Shown: positions 46,665 through 60,029, numbered from the stretch's first letter. The stretch: DNA of 64,000 bases from Castor canadensis (GCF_047511655.1 NC_133394.1:56390501-56454500), one strand, 5' to 3'. A program made the numbers and translations. The notes: generated by a model not told the origin, from the letters alone.

Positions 46665-48508
46665 TTTTCTAATTTATTTAATTAGCATATAATAATTGTA
46701 CAGGAGGACACATTGTGATATTTACATATGTGCTTGCAATATATCTTAGTTCTACCCTCTCCATCATTCTCCCTCAACCCTTAGTCCTTCTTAGAACAAT
46801 TTCAACGGGTTTCATTCTTCTATGTTCATATATGGATACAAACTACATCCACTATATTCACCCTCATTCATCCTTTCTATATGCCCACCACTCTCCCTCT
46901 GATACCCACCCCAGAAAAGACCTATTTTCCCTGCTTATCCTTCATATTTTTAAGTGTATATTGATAGTACAAGGGGGTTTTGCCTTGGTACTTGAAGCCT
47001 ACATATATCAAGCTTTTTTGTCTTGATTATTATAAATAGTGTTGTGGTAAACATGAGAATGTACACATCAATTTGATACTGATTTTATTTCCTTTGGGTG
47101 TACAGCCAGTAGTGCACTTGCTGGATCATATAGTCGTCATGATTTTTGAGGGTTTTTTTTTTGAGTTTCCTCCATACTGTTTTCCATCATGGATGAACTA
47201 ATTTTCATTTGATTCAATAGTATATAAGAGTTCTCTTGCCCTCATATCCTTGCCAGGAGTTGTTTTTGCTTATCTTTTTGGTAATAGCTATTTTAATAGT
47301 TGTGAGGTAATATCAAATTGTAGTTTTAATTTGTATCCCCTGATGACTAGTGATAACAAACATTTTCTCATTCTTCTGTTAGTAACCCATATATCTTCAT
47401 TTGAGAAATGTCTATTTATTTCCCCCTCCCATTTCTTAATTAGATTATTTGGTTTCTTCCTATAGTTTGAGTTCCTTCACTATTTGGAATACTAATAACT
47501 CATCGTAGGAATGCTTTATGAGATACATGTTTTGAAAATATTTTCATCCTATACATAGGTTGTATCTTCACTTTATTAGTTATCTTCTTTGTTGTGCAGA
47601 GTTCTTTTATTCTGAAGTATTCCATTTTACTATTTCCATTTCTCTTCCCCATGTCTAGAAAATCATTACCCAGGTGAGTGTTGTGTAGCTCTTCCCCCAT
47701 GTATCCATCTCGTAGTTTATGATTCCAGGCCTTAGGGTTAAGTTTTCCACACATCTTTAGTTGATTTTTATGTGGTGTGAGGTCCAATTCATTCTTCTGC
47801 ATATGAATATCAAGTTGTTCCAACACCATTTATTGAAGATACTGTTCTTTTCCCATTGTATATTTTGGCATTTTGCTTGAAAATCACGTCACTGTAGATG
47901 CATGAATACATTTCTGGTCTCTCAGATCTGTTCCATTGGTCTGTAACTCTTTTTGTACCAGTATAATTGGGTTTTTTTAAAAAAGTTTTATCAATTTATT
48001 GATTGATTGGTGGTACTGTCGTTTGAACTCAGAGCTTTGTACTTGCAACCCAGGCACTCTATCGTTGAGCCAAATTTGAGCCCAGTATCATGCTGTTTCA
48101 CTGGCTATAACTTTGTGTAGTGTTTGAAATCAAATAGTGTGATGAATCCAGTTTTTTGTTCTTGCTCATGATCTCCTTTGGGTTCTTTTGTGGTTACATA
48201 CGAACTGTAAGGGTTTTTTTTCTTTATTATACCTATGAAAAATGATACTGGAGATTTGAAAGAAATTACATTGAAATTGTCAGTCACTATGTGTAGTAGG
48301 AGATTTAACAGTGTTCTTCTAGTCCATATAGAAGTTACTTAGTCTTCAACTTTCTTTCTTGGGTTTTAGATTTTGGTATACAAGTCTTTCACCTCTTTTG
48401 ATAAATATATCCCTTAGGTAGTTTTCACAGCTATTTTTAAAGGGATTTTTCTCCTGAATACTGCCTGTTAGTATGGAAATATGCTACTTATTTTGGCATG
48501 TTGATTTT
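46665..48508 (-). mobile_element. Older L1, antisense (left half of an interrupted L1)
   Basis: Reversed 3' UTR (ACACATTGTGATATTTACAT) and ORF2 sequence (AATGCTTTATGAGATACATG, TCATTTTGAGTTG-like patches, CCAACACCATTTATTGAAGA). A SINE sits at about 48000-48090. It stops at the target duplication GCATGTTGATTTT (48496-48508) and resumes at 55800. Confidence 0.82.
48000..48090 (-). mobile_element. tRNA-derived SINE, antisense, inside older L1
   Basis: TGGTGGTACTGTCGTTTGAA, then AACCCAGGCACTCTATCGTT. Confidence 0.75.
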
Positions 48509-48989
48509 TTTGGTTTATTTATTCATTCATTCATATATGCAAACATTTTGGGGCCATTTCTCCCCCCGTACCGCCTGGCCCCCTCCTCTCCCCCCACACC
48601 TCTCGCTTCCAGGCAGAACCTGTTCTGCCCTCTACTCCAATTTTGTTGAAAAGAATACATAAAAGATAATAAGAAAGACATAGCATTTTTCTGGTTTGAG
48701 ATAAGGATAGCTATACAGAGATTCCTAGCATTGCTTCATGCACATGTGTATTACAACCTGAATTGATTCACCTCTACCAGACCTCTTCACTAACTTGCTG
48801 GTCAGCTTCCCATATTGGCCTCTGTCAGTTTGAGATTACTGTATTAGCTCCTCTATAAAGGGCATATCAAACACTTAAAGTTTTGGGTTTCCTACGTTTC
48901 AGTATTCATCATATAGGTGTTCTCCCCTTAGCATGTGACCCCTGTCCAATAATATTGCTCCATTTGTTTTAGGTCTAAAGTCTGCATAT

Positions 48990-51900
48990 GAGGGAGAACA
49001 TGCGGCTTTTGGTCTTCTGAGCCTGGCTGACATTGCTTAAGATGATGTTCTCAGTTCCATCCATTTACTTGCGAATGACAAAATTTCATTCTTCTTTTGG
49101 CTGAGTAAAATTCCATTGTGTATAAATACCACATGTTCTTAATCCATTCATCAGTGGGGCATCTTGTTTGTTTCTAGAACTTGGCTATTGTGAGTAGTGC
49201 TACAATAAATATGGGTGTGCAGGTGCCTTTGGAATAACCCAAGTCACATTCCTTCGGGTATATCCTGGGAGTGGGATTGCTGGATCATATGGCAAATCTA
49301 TGTTTAGTTTTTTTTAAGAAGCTTCCATATCGTTTTCCAAAGTAATTGTACTAGCTTACATTCCCACCAGCAGTGTATGAGGGTTCCTTTATCCCTATAT
49401 CCTTACCAACATTTGTTGTTGATGGTGTTGCTGATGATAGCTATTCTAACGGGTGAGGAGGAATCTTAGTGTGGTTTTTTTTTTTTGCATCTCCTTTATG
49501 GCCAGGGATGGCGAACAGTTTTTCATGTGTTTTTGGTCATTTGGATTTCTTCCTTAGAAAAACTTCTGTTTAGTTCAGTTGCCCACTTCTTTAAAGGTTC
49601 ATTGATTTTGGGAGACTTTAGTTTTTTGAGTTCCCTGTATATTCTGGTTATCAGTCCTTTGTCTGATATATAGCTGGGAAATATTTTCTCTCAGTCTGTG
49701 GGTGGTCTTTTCAGTTTAGAGACCATTTCTTTTGCTGTACAGAAGCTTTTTAATTTTATGAAGTCCCATTTGTCCATCCTTTCTCTTAGTTGCTAGGCTG
49801 ATGGAGTTCTATTGAAGAAGTCCTTGCCTATACCTATTACTTCCAGAGTATTCCCTGCTCTTTTCTGAAGTAACTTCAGAGTTTCCATCTGATATTAAGG
49901 TCCTTGATCCATTTTGAGTTGATAATCAAATTGCTAGACATGGGTCTAGATTCAGTTTTCTGTAGGCAGATAACCACTTTTCCAGCAACATTTGTTGAAG
50001 AGGCTGTCTATTCTATATCATATGTTTTTGGCTCCTTTGTCAAAAATAAGGTGGACATAGCTATGTGCATTCATATCTGGGTCCTCTGTTCTGTTCCACT
50101 GGTCTTCATGTCTGTTTTTGTGCCAGTAACATGATGTTTTTATTGCTATGGCCTTGTAATATAGTTTGAACTCAGATATTGTGATACCTCCAGCATTGCT
50201 CTTTTTGCTGAGTATTGCCTTGGCTATTTGCACTCTCCTGTATTTCCAAATGAACTATAGGATAGAGTTTTTAATCTCTGTGATGAATATCACTGGGATT
50301 TTGATGGGAATTGCGTTGAACATGTAGATTGCTTTTGGTAGTATAGGCATTTTTACTATGTTGATTACACCACAATCCATGAGCACGGGAGATCTTTCTA
50401 TCTTCTGTAGTCTTCCTTAATCTCTTTCTTCAGAGGTTTATAGTTCTCCTTGTGGAGGTCTTCACATCCTTGGTTAAGTTTACTCCCAGGTATTTGATTT
50501 TTTTGAAACTATTATAAATGGAATTGTTTTTAACCTATTCTTTCTCAATTTGTTCATTGTTGGTGTATAAAAAAACTAATGATTTTTGTAAGTTGATTTT
50601 GTATCCTGCCACCTTGCTGTAGCTGTTTATGGTGTCTAGGAGTTTTGGAGTACAGTTTTTTGGGTATTTGAGATATAAGATCATGTCATCTGCAAATGGG
50701 GACACTTTGACCATTTCTTTACCTATTTGTATTCCTTTTATTTCTTCTTCTTGCCTTATGCTCTGGCTAGGAATTCCAGGAGTGTAGGCACCCTTTTCTT
50801 GTTCCTGATTTTAGGAAAAATGGTTTCAGTTTTTCTCCATTAAGTAGGTATTGGCTATAGGTTTGTCATATTTAGCCTTTATAATGTTGAGGTACATTCC
50901 TCTATTTTTAGTTTTCTTAGAACTTGTATCATGAAGTGGTGTTGAATCTTATCAAAGGTTTTAAGGAGAGTTGGTATTAGTTCTTCTTTAAAGGTCTGAT
51001 AGAATTCAGCAGAGAATCCATCAGGTCCTGGACTTTTCTTTTTTGGGAGACTCTTTATCGCTGCTTCAATTTCATTTCATATATGTATCTGTTTAGGTGG
51101 TTAGTATCCTCTTGGTTCAGATTTGGATGGTCATCAGTATCTAGAAATTTTTCCATTTCTTCAATATTTTCAAGTTTATTGGAACATAGGTTCTCAAAGT
51201 AATCTCTGATGATTCCCTAGATTTCCTTAGTGTTTGTTGTTATCTCCCCTTTGTGTTCCTGATTTTACTGATTTGTGTCTTTTCCCTCCTTATTTTAGTC
51301 AGATTTGCCAGGGGTTTGTCAATCTTGTTTATTTTTGCAAAGAACCAGCTTTTTGTTTGGTTGATTCTTTGTATGTTTTTTCTGGTCTCTATTTCATTCA
51401 TTTCAGCCCATATTTTTATTATTTCTCTCCTTCTGCTTGATTTGGGATTTGCTTGTTCTTGTTTTTCTAGGAGTTTGAGATGTAGCATTAGGTCGTTTCT
51501 TTGAGCTCTTTCTATCCTTTTAATATATGCACTCATGGCTATAAACTTTCCTCTTAGGACTGCCTTTGCTATGTCCCACAGGTTCCTGTAGGTCATGTTT
51601 TCGTTTTTTGCTAACTTCCAGGAACCTTTTAATTTCCTCTTTTATTTCATCAATGATGCACTGATCACTGAGCAATGTGTTGTTCAGCTTCAATTGTTTG
51701 CATATTTTCTGCTGTTGTTTTTGTTGTTGAGTTCTAGTTTTAATGCATTGTGATCAGATAAATGCATGGCATTATTTCTATTTTCTTATATTTTCTGAGG
51801 CTTGTTTTGTGCTCTAAGATATGATCAATTTTGGAGAAAGTTCCATGGCTTCAGAGAAGAATGTGTATTGTGTGGCTTTTGGATGGAATATTCTATAGAC

Positions 51901-52430
51901 ATCAGCTAGGTCCATTTTATCTATGGTGTGATTTAGTTCTAGGATTTCTTTATTGATTTTTTGTTTCATTGAACTATCTGTTGGTGATAGGGGGGTAATT
52001 AAGTCTCCCACTACCACTGTGTTGCAGTCTATATGTGCTTTTAAGTCCTTTAGAGTATGTTTAATGAAATTGGGTACACTGAGATTGGTTGCCTATAGGT
52101 TGATAATTGTTATTTCCTTTTGGTCTATTTCCCCTTTTATTAGCATGTAATGTCCTTCTTTATCTCGTTTGATCAATGTAAGTTTGAAGTCTACTTTGTC
52201 TGAGATAAGTATTGCTACTCCTGCCTGTTTTGGGGAGCCTTTGGTGTGGTAAATCTTCTTCCAGCCTTTCATCCTAAGCCAGTGCTTGTTTCTGTCAATG
52301 AGCTGGGTCTCCTGTAAGCAACAGATTGTTGGATCTTCCTTTTTAATCCAGTTTGCCAAATGATTTCTTTTGATGGGGGAGATGACTCTGTTGACATTCA
52401 GTGTTAATATTGATAGGTATGTGGTGATTC
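48990..52430 (-). pseudogene. L1 ORF2 remnant
   Basis: Endonuclease pieces at 52359-52093 (with CCLQETQLI, the catalytic Glu motif) and 52017-51814 (VVGDLITPLSP, keeping the GD). The reverse-transcriptase core lies near 50400-51100 with FADD. The frame is interrupted many times. Better preserved than the ORF2 of the L1 at 12738. End points are approximate. Confidence 0.82.
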
Positions 52431-52515
52431 CTGCTATTTAGTTTGTTTTGTTGTTGTTTAAGGATTTGATTGTGTGCAGCTGAATCAATGCTACTCTGTA
52501 ATTCCTTGTCATTTC

Positions 52516-53680
52516 TTATTGTGGTTTGATACTGCCTGTCCTCTCATGGTTTTGTTTGTTTTCATCTTCCATGTGCAGAATTCCTTGGAGAATCTTTTGT
52601 AGTGGTGGCTTGGTGGTCATATATTGTTTTAGTTTCTGCTTATCATGGGAGACTATTATTGCTCCATCTATTTTGAATGATAGCTTTGCTGGGTAGAGTA
52701 TCCTAGGGTTGAGGTTATTTTCATTCAGTGCCCAGAATATCGCACTCCATGCCCTTCTTGATTTTAAGGTTTCCTTTAAGAAATCTGCTGTTATTTTGAT
52801 GGGTTTACCTTTATATGTTATTTGTTTTTTCTCTCTTACAGCCTTCAATATTCTTTCTCTAGTCTCTGTGCTTGTTGTTTTAATGATAATATGTTGTGGG
52901 GAAGCTCTGTTTTGGTGAAGTCCATCTGGTGTCCTGGAGGTTCCTGTACTTGAATGGGCACAACTTTCTCTTGATTTGAGAAATTTTCTGTTATTATTTT
53001 ATTGAATATATTATGGATCCCTTTTGCTTGGACCTTTTCTTCTTCTTCAATGCCCATGATTCTCAGCTTTGTTCTTTTGATGGAATCAGTGAGTTCTTGT
53101 ATATCCCTTTCTCAGGTTTTAAGTTGTTTGACTAACAGTTCTTCAGTTTTTTCTTTAATTCTACTTTATCTTTGAGTTCTGTGATTCTGTCTTCTACTTG
53201 TTCTGGTCTGCTGCAGTGGCCTTGCACTGTGTTTTGTGTTTCTGTTTGATTTTTTTGAGGTTTTCCATGTCATGGGTGACTCCCTCTTTAATATTTTCTA
53301 TTTTCATTCTTAATTCATTTATCTCTCTATTTATAGTGTTCACTTTTTCACTTTTGTGTTTATTTAGGGTTCCCATGAGCTCATTTATTTGTTCTGTGTG
53401 TTCTTATATTCTTATTTTTGGTGTCTTTAAATTTCTTGGGTGCATCTTGTACATTTTGGTTAACTACATCTAGTATCTTCTCCATGAAATTCTCAGTGAT
53501 TACTTGCAAGATTTCTTTTTTGAGGGTGTTTTCTTGGGTATCACTGGGTTCCTTGGTATCGTTAATCTTGGTTTTGTTGGGGTCAGGAACTAGGTATCCT
53601 TTTTCTTCATTTCCCTCTGAATCCTGTATTAAATTATTTTTTTGAGGAGAGTGGTTTCCGTCCCTTTTTCTTCTCCCCAT
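52516..53680 (-). pseudogene. L1 ORF1 remnant
   Basis: Start at 53680 (MGRRKRDGNHSPQKN). It splits into four pieces: 53680-53381, 53376-53194 (coiled-coil-like, with NREINELRMKIENIKEG), 53057-52845 (RRM start, MGIEEEEKVQAKGIHNIFNK) and 52848-52516 (C-terminal domain, KITADFLKETLKSRRAW). These cover the usual coiled coil, RRM and C-terminal order. Confidence 0.85.
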
Positions 53681-55799
53681 TGCTCTACTTGGTACTGTGC
53701 AGCTATAGTCTTGATAGGATAGTTGGTGGTTTTAGTCACCTGTTTTCTTTCCCTTGATTTAATTTTTGTTTTGTCGTTGTCTTGGTTCTTAGCTAGGTTG
53801 GTGTGCTATTTCTGTCCCTGATCTGGTTGTAATTTAGTAATAAGTAATTCACAGGTTCAATACCTTACCAGTAGTTTATATGTTATATAGAAGACCCCTT
53901 GGTGGTAATATCTAAAAGCAGTGGGAGTTGGAGTGTTAATGTTTGTTAGGCTAAATATAGAAATTTGGGGAGTTTGATAGGGTGGCACTAAAAGGGGAGG
54001 AGGGATTTGAGGTGGGTGAGTGGGGAAAGCAGTGTGGGGGAGCTGCTGGTTTTTCTGTTCCTTGTGTATGTGTGGGTATATTTCTATTGTAGTGTAGGGT
54101 GCTTGTGTCAGGGATTGCAGGGGTTCTGGGTTGTGTAAAGTTGGTATAGTTGGTTGGTCAGTGGGTGATGAGTGTGTAGGAGGGGGGTAGGTTGGTTACA
54201 GGTTGGGGAGAAAGGGAGGGGAAGGCAAGGGTAGGGGAAGAGTGTGGGTGAGAATAGGCGGAATGAGTTGTTGGGGAGGAGAGCAATGGATTTTAGCACA
54301 GGAGAAGAAGGGAGAGTGAAAGGGATGAGAGTGGGGATGAGAAGATGATAATGGTAAAGTTGACAATATAGAAAGAAAAGAGAAAATAGGAATAGAAATA
54401 AAAATAGAATACCCAAAATAACAAAATAAACAAACAAAAAAACAGGAAAAACAAACAAACAACAACAAAAAAATCCCACCAGGTTCAGGAACAACAGAAT
54501 TTCAGTCTTAGTTTAAGTTCTGGAGTTATTCCTTTAGCATCCAATCCTGGTATTGTTGTATAAGCAGAAGCTCTGATGTAGTCTCCCCAGGTCACTGGCT
54601 TGTGAGTAGTGTTTTGTTCTTCTGTCCACCAGTTAAATTGAAATTGGGAGGTAAGGTAGATTTACCAGATCATGCAGGGTGCTCAGAGCTGTTGATTTCC
54701 CCAGCTGGTAGCTGTGTTGCCCTTCATCTGTATCTGTTTGGTCGGCTCCTCCCCCAGCAAGTGAGGCAGTTCGCTTTTGGGTCTGGCCTCTGGTGCAGAC
54801 AATCAGCTCTGCAATCCACTACTTGCCCTGCTTTGGAGGTGGCTTTTCACTGTTTGTTTACTGGGATTTCTGTGCTGGGGGTTTATTTTTTTGCCCATCT
54901 GTGTTCCATCAGTCCCCTCTGCTGTCTGTGTGTTATGATGTTTCACTGTTTGTTTTTCAGTTTTTTGGGGCTGTTTGGTTTTGGGTGCTGCTCACTGTCT
55001 CAGGAGATGAGTTCTGTAATCCACTTCCTGCCCTGGTTCAAGGAGTGGCTTATTGCCAGCCTGCCCTTGGTCTTCCTGCCTTTCCTGTGTTTGTTTACTG
55101 GTAGTTCAGTGCTGAGACCAGCTTCTTGCCCTCCCCCTTTCTCTGGTGCACTTTCAGCATTCCGCCCCCTCTGCTGTTGTGCTAGAACACAGTTCACTGT
55201 TTTTATTCAGTTTTGTTAGGTGGGGTCAGTGTCTGCAGGGGCTGTGCAGGTTCATGTTCCCGGGGGTGGGTGGGGGAGTTCTGCGTGGTGCATGGTGCTT
55301 ACCTGTTTGTTGCATCAAATGATGTGCAGGCAGGTTTGGAGCTGCAGCAGTTTCAGTGGTGGCAGCAGCAGCAGCAGCAGTGGTGAGAAATGGCTCCAAT
55401 TTTCTCAGTGTAATACGTCGTGGGGAGGCTTTCCCCAGGCTAGGGGTGCAGGGTGTCAAAGGTTTGATTCTGGTTGGTGCTTTATTTCTACTTGATGGAG
55501 GAAGGAGAAAAGAAGGAAAGAAAAGAGGAAAGAAAAAAAATACCCATGGGGAAGGAGGGTTTCCCTGGGGCTGGACCCTCCTTGCTGGCTGTGCAGTGGG
55601 TTGCAGCTGTTAGGTGCAATTGAAGGCTGATTGTGGTCAGTCTTTGAATTTTTTCCTGCACCTAGTGTGACAGCTGTTATTATTTTGGCTAGAAGCAGTC
55701 AGAGTTACCCAGGTGTAGCTCCAACCTCTCACGGAGGTCTTGGAATCACAGGGTTTAGGCTTTTTGTTTCCATACCCTAGTAACCATCTTGCATCCTCT
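53681..55799 (-). promoter_or_regulatory. 5' UTR of the L1 at 48509-55799
   Basis: About 2.1 kb of leader with purine-rich and GC-rich parts and a short AGC run (55363-55380). It is homologous to the 5' UTR of the L1 at 12738 but roughly 0.8 kb longer. It is oriented toward BLTP1, 11-14 kb upstream of that promoter. Activity is unknown. Confidence 0.65.
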
Positions 55800-55854
55800 G
55801 CATGTTGATTTTATAATCCTGCAACTTTACATAATTTTTTATCACTTCTAACTC

Positions 55855-55905
<51 letters not shown>

Positions 55906-56110
55906 AATATGTAGGGTTGTCTGTCTATGAACATGTAAGCAGAAAACAATGATTTTACTTCTTTTTTTTCTGCTTAGATGCCTCTTATTTCTTTCTTTTC
56001 CCTTACTGCTTTATAAGGACTTCTATTAGTATTTTGAATTGAAGTTTTGCAAGTAGGTATCTTTGCCTTTCTTGGATCTTAGAGGAAAGGGTTCCAATTT
56101 TCCACTATTG
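55800..56110 (-). mobile_element. Older L1, antisense (right half), with (TG)n
   Basis: Continues the older L1 that stops at 48508, with TTTTATAATCCTGCAACTTT and TTTACTTCTTTTTTTTCTGC. A long TG microsatellite (55857-55903) lies within it. Confidence 0.78.
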
Positions 56111-57639
56111 AGATAATACCACCTTTGGACTTGTTATATATTCCATGCTCCTTTCAAGGAAATTTTTAGTTATGGAAGATGGCATTTATAATAATGGGCT
56201 GACAGTCATACCTGTTAAAAGTAAAAACGTGCCAAAGAATAACACAAGAATACCAAGTTGGATGTATATACATTATCAGTCATGTGTGATTTGGGGACAA
56301 AATAGGCTGCAAACTACTAAGCTTTAGGTAAAAATCTGAGCAGTATTAGTAGACTCTATAATTATTATATGTAGCATATAATATTATAATAGTGGACTAT
56401 ATTGTCCAGTCTAGATATTATTTCTTGATTTTTAGTAACAGATACATGTGCATTGGCAAATAATCAAGCACTATTTATAGATGGTTAATACTTCTTAGTG
56501 GAAAATTTAGTTGCCTAATGGTGGCATTGTCCTAAATAGAATAGATAACCAGCCTTCAAATGAAAAGAACTAAGGAGTATATCTACTAGGCCAAGATTTT
56601 CATTAGAATGTTTTTAGAATTGTTCTATTGGAAAGAACAAGTGATATTCAGATACTAAGATTCTATCCCATAAGTCTTGTTAGGATCATTTTAGCCTGAA
56701 GCACATTGAAATTTATCTCTTTCTCAATATGGCCATTTTAAAAAAGAAAAAAATAGAATATATCTAATTTGTTTACCATAAAATTTGTTTTAAAGTATTA
56801 ACTAGATTATGAAATTAGTTATTTGGCAAAGGTGGTTCTTGGCTGAAGGCCATTTAGGTATTGACCACTAATCTTCATTCTTCATTAGGAGAGTTGATTT
56901 TAAGCCGTTATTTTGGAAAACAATTAAATAGCAGGACCAGTTACCTTTTGTGATGATATAATATTTTAATGAATATGGGTCTCAGTAAGTAATCATGCAT
57001 CTTTGTTACCCAAAAGAAACTCTTACCTGAAGAAGGGGAAGGATGATGATATTTTATTGTTTGGAAATTTTTGCTTAATACATTCTATGGCTTCTTACAC
57101 CACAAACATGTAACAATGAGTAAGATTTATTTGTTAATTAATGTAAGAATATTTATTTAACAAGTAGTTGTTAAAAATAAAAACTACTGAACAATTTTTA
57201 TAAGGTCCATAGCCTGTTTCTCTTTGGATTGAGTATTGTTGAGCATTATAAAACCTTGGCAGCAATCCTGCACCTCAGGGTTTTAAAAATGACAAATAAC
57301 ATATGTCCTCATTTCATAATTAAATGTCTCATTCTTTCTCTTTGGAAATCAAGCCAGACCTCAGTGATCTACAACATTCATTTACAATTTTTCCATAAAT
57401 TTAATGACTCATGCTCAGACCGTTTATTTCTATAGCTTTTATCTAGTCAGTATTTTATTAACAAATATTTTGGAGGGGAACACTGTTATGTTAATGCCTC
57501 CAGGATACTTAACAAGGAATATGGGACAATTAATATTGAGATGAGTTTTAAAGGAACCAATTGATTATACCTTTCTTAAGTTATTCATAAAATTATTACT
57601 TTGGTTCCCAGTATCATCACAATGAATAAACCTACAAAC

Positions 57640-59765
57640 TTATTAAAATGTTTTTATTAGTTTTAATAGATGTACAGGGCATTTCATTGTGATGTTTTCC
57701 ATATGTACATATAATGTACCCCTGTTTGGTTCATCCTGTTCATCATTCTCCTTCTTCCCCCACCTGTCATATCAAAATGGCTTCAACAGGTTTCAAAGTT
57801 CCATATTCATGGATGTATAAAAAGTACCTCAACCATTATGCACCCTCCTTTACCCTCTTCATCTAACCTCCCTCTCCTGTTGTTACCCTTCCCTTAATGT
57901 GACCTGTTCTAAATCCTGTCCTTCCTTGTTTAAGTGTCCATTGTTCAGTGTTGTTTTGCCTTGGTATTGCACTTTAATTGGTCTGATCCCTCTATTGTTC
58001 TATCTTACCCTTTACAACCTACCTGGTATTGTTCAGCAGATTTCAGTGTGTTTCATTGTGTCTTGTTCCTACACAGTGTTATTCACTCTCTATCATTCTC
58101 TTCTTCTGTCCCCCCGTCCCCTAGTTTCCTCTAACAGTCCCACTATTGGAAACATGTTCTATATATACATGAATGTATGACAATGCTTGTATTTGAATTT
58201 GGATCTATTTTCCATATATGAGAGAAACACAAGAACTGTCTTTCTGACCCTGGCTTATTTCACTTAATAGGATGTTTTCCTGTTCCATCCATTTATCTGT
58301 GAATGACAAAATGTCATTCTTCGTGGCTGAATGATATTCCATTGGAATCACATTTTCTTAATCCATTCCTCAGTTGTATTACATCCAAATTGTTCCCATA
58401 GTTTGTCTATTGCAAATAATGCTGCAGCAAATATGGGGTCAAGTATCTTTATTGTATACTAACTTATATTCCTTCTGATTTATGTCTAAGAGTTATAGCT
58501 GGATCATGTGATCGTTTTATTTTTAGTTTTTTGAGTAACCTCCATACTGCTTTCTACAGTGGTTGTACTAATTTACAACAGTATATAAGAGTTCCTTTTT
58601 CCTCACATCCTCACTGGCATTTCTTGTTTGTGTTCTTGATGATAGCCATTCTAACAGGAGTGTGGTGGAATATTAATGTGGTTTTGACTTGCATTTCCTT
58701 TATGGACAGGGATGTTAAGCACTTCTTCATGTGTTTTTAGCTAGTTATAATCTTCCATTGAAATAGGTCTGCTCAGCAGGAGGGCAGAACAGGTCCTGCC
58801 CAGGTGGGTGTTGGTACCTGTGGGAGGGGGGAAGTGGTGGGCAAAGGGGATAGGAGGGTGAATATGATATAAAAAAATGTGTACACATGCATGTAAATGC
58901 AAAAATGATACCTGTTGAAACCATTCCAGGAATGAGGGGAGGGAAGATAAAAGATAGCAATGGAGAGGGTGAATTCAAATGTAATATATTTGATACATTG
59001 TAAGAACTTTTGTAAATGCCACAATGTACCCCCACCCAGCACAACAATAAAAATAAATAAATAAACAAACATAGTAATAAAAAAAGAGAAAAAATTCTGT
59101 CCCATTTATTTGCCTATTTCTTCACTAGATTATTGATTCTTTGGGATTTTAGTTTTTTGAACTCCCTGTAAATTCTAGTTATTAATCCCTTGTCAATTGT
59201 ATAGCTGGCAAAGATTTTCTAGAATTCTGTGTACTGCCTTTTCAGTCTGGTGACCATTTCCTTTCCTGTGCAGAAGCTTTTTAGTTTCATGTAGTCCCAT
59301 TTGTCAATCCTTTCTCTTAATTGCTGATCTTTTGGGTTTCTATTTAGGAAGTTACTTCCTATGCTTTTATGTTTCAGTGTATTCCCTATTCTTTCCTGAG
59401 TGGTTTCAAAGTTTTGGGCCTTCTATTTGAATTGATACTTGTACAGGGCAAAAGGCAGGGATCTAGTTTCAGTTTTGTATTCCTAGCAATATTTGTTGAA
59501 GATTTTTGTATATTGATTTTGTATCCTACTGTTGTGCTAAAGGTATTTATGATGTCTAGGAGTTTTTTTGGTGGAGTTTTTCCTATCTTTTACATATAAC
59601 GTCGTCATGTCATCTGCAAATAGAGATAATTTGACTTCTTCCTTTCTTATTAGAATTCCTTTTATTTCTTTTTCCTGTTTTATTGCTCTGACCAGGAATT
59701 CCAAAATTATGTTGAATAAAAGTAGAGAGGGTGAACTCTCTTGTCCCATTCCTAACTTTTAGACA
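57640..59765 (-). mobile_element. Old L1, antisense, interrupted
   Basis: Reversed 3' UTR (TGTACAGGGCATTTCATTGT), ORF2 C-terminal sequence up to 58745, then after a separate insertion ORF2 continues to 59765 with the reversed FADD box at about 59610. Part of the region near 59500 is deleted (the ATATTTGTTGAAG piece joins directly to ATTTTTGTATATTG). Absent from arm 1, so inserted after the duplication or lost there. Confidence 0.82.
58770..59090 (+). mobile_element. L1 3' UTR, 5'-truncated, inserted in an older L1
   Basis: GGCAGAACAGGTCCTGCCCA, a G-rich tract, and an A-rich tail (AATAAAAATAAATAAATAAA). It is in the opposite orientation to the L1 around it. This 3' UTR is a different subtype from the one at 29017. 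Confidence 0.75.
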
Positions 59766-60029
59766 GAATATGAAACCTAAAAGTTTTTTAAAATTTCATA
59801 TAGAGAAGAAAAAAAAAATCTCATATCACAAATGTGTAATAATTTTTAGTACTGCATTTTATCTTTTAAGATTTATCAGTTTTTCATAGACTACAAATCA
59901 AACTGGAATCCTTTGATAAATTTCTGTTTTTAGTAATTAATAACTTCATAGTTGTTTTGAAATAGTCATTACATAAATAGAATTGATAAGGAATTTTTAT
60001 TTTATGGTTAAGGGCCAGAATTTAGAAAC

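Larger units (their letters stand above)
48509..55799 (-). mobile_element. Nearly full-length L1, inactive
   Basis: A 7.29-kb minus-strand element: 3' tail and C-rich (reversed G-rich) 3' UTR from 48509, ORF2 to about 52430, ORF1 to 53680, a 2.1-kb 5' UTR to 55799. A perfect 13-bp target-site duplication, GCATGTTGATTTT, lies at 48496-48508 and 55800-55812; read on the insertion strand it starts with AAAA, as expected for L1 endonuclease. The catalytic FADD box is intact (reversed at 50685-50696) but ORF1 and ORF2 are split by stops and frameshifts, so it is dead. Confidence 0.95.

Noticed and set aside
54602..55219. Longest open frame in the window (205 codons, plus strand)
   Set aside because: It lies within the antisense side of an L1 5' UTR, has low-complexity Phe/Cys-rich sequence and no recognisable domain. 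Chance frame in GC-rich leader DNA.
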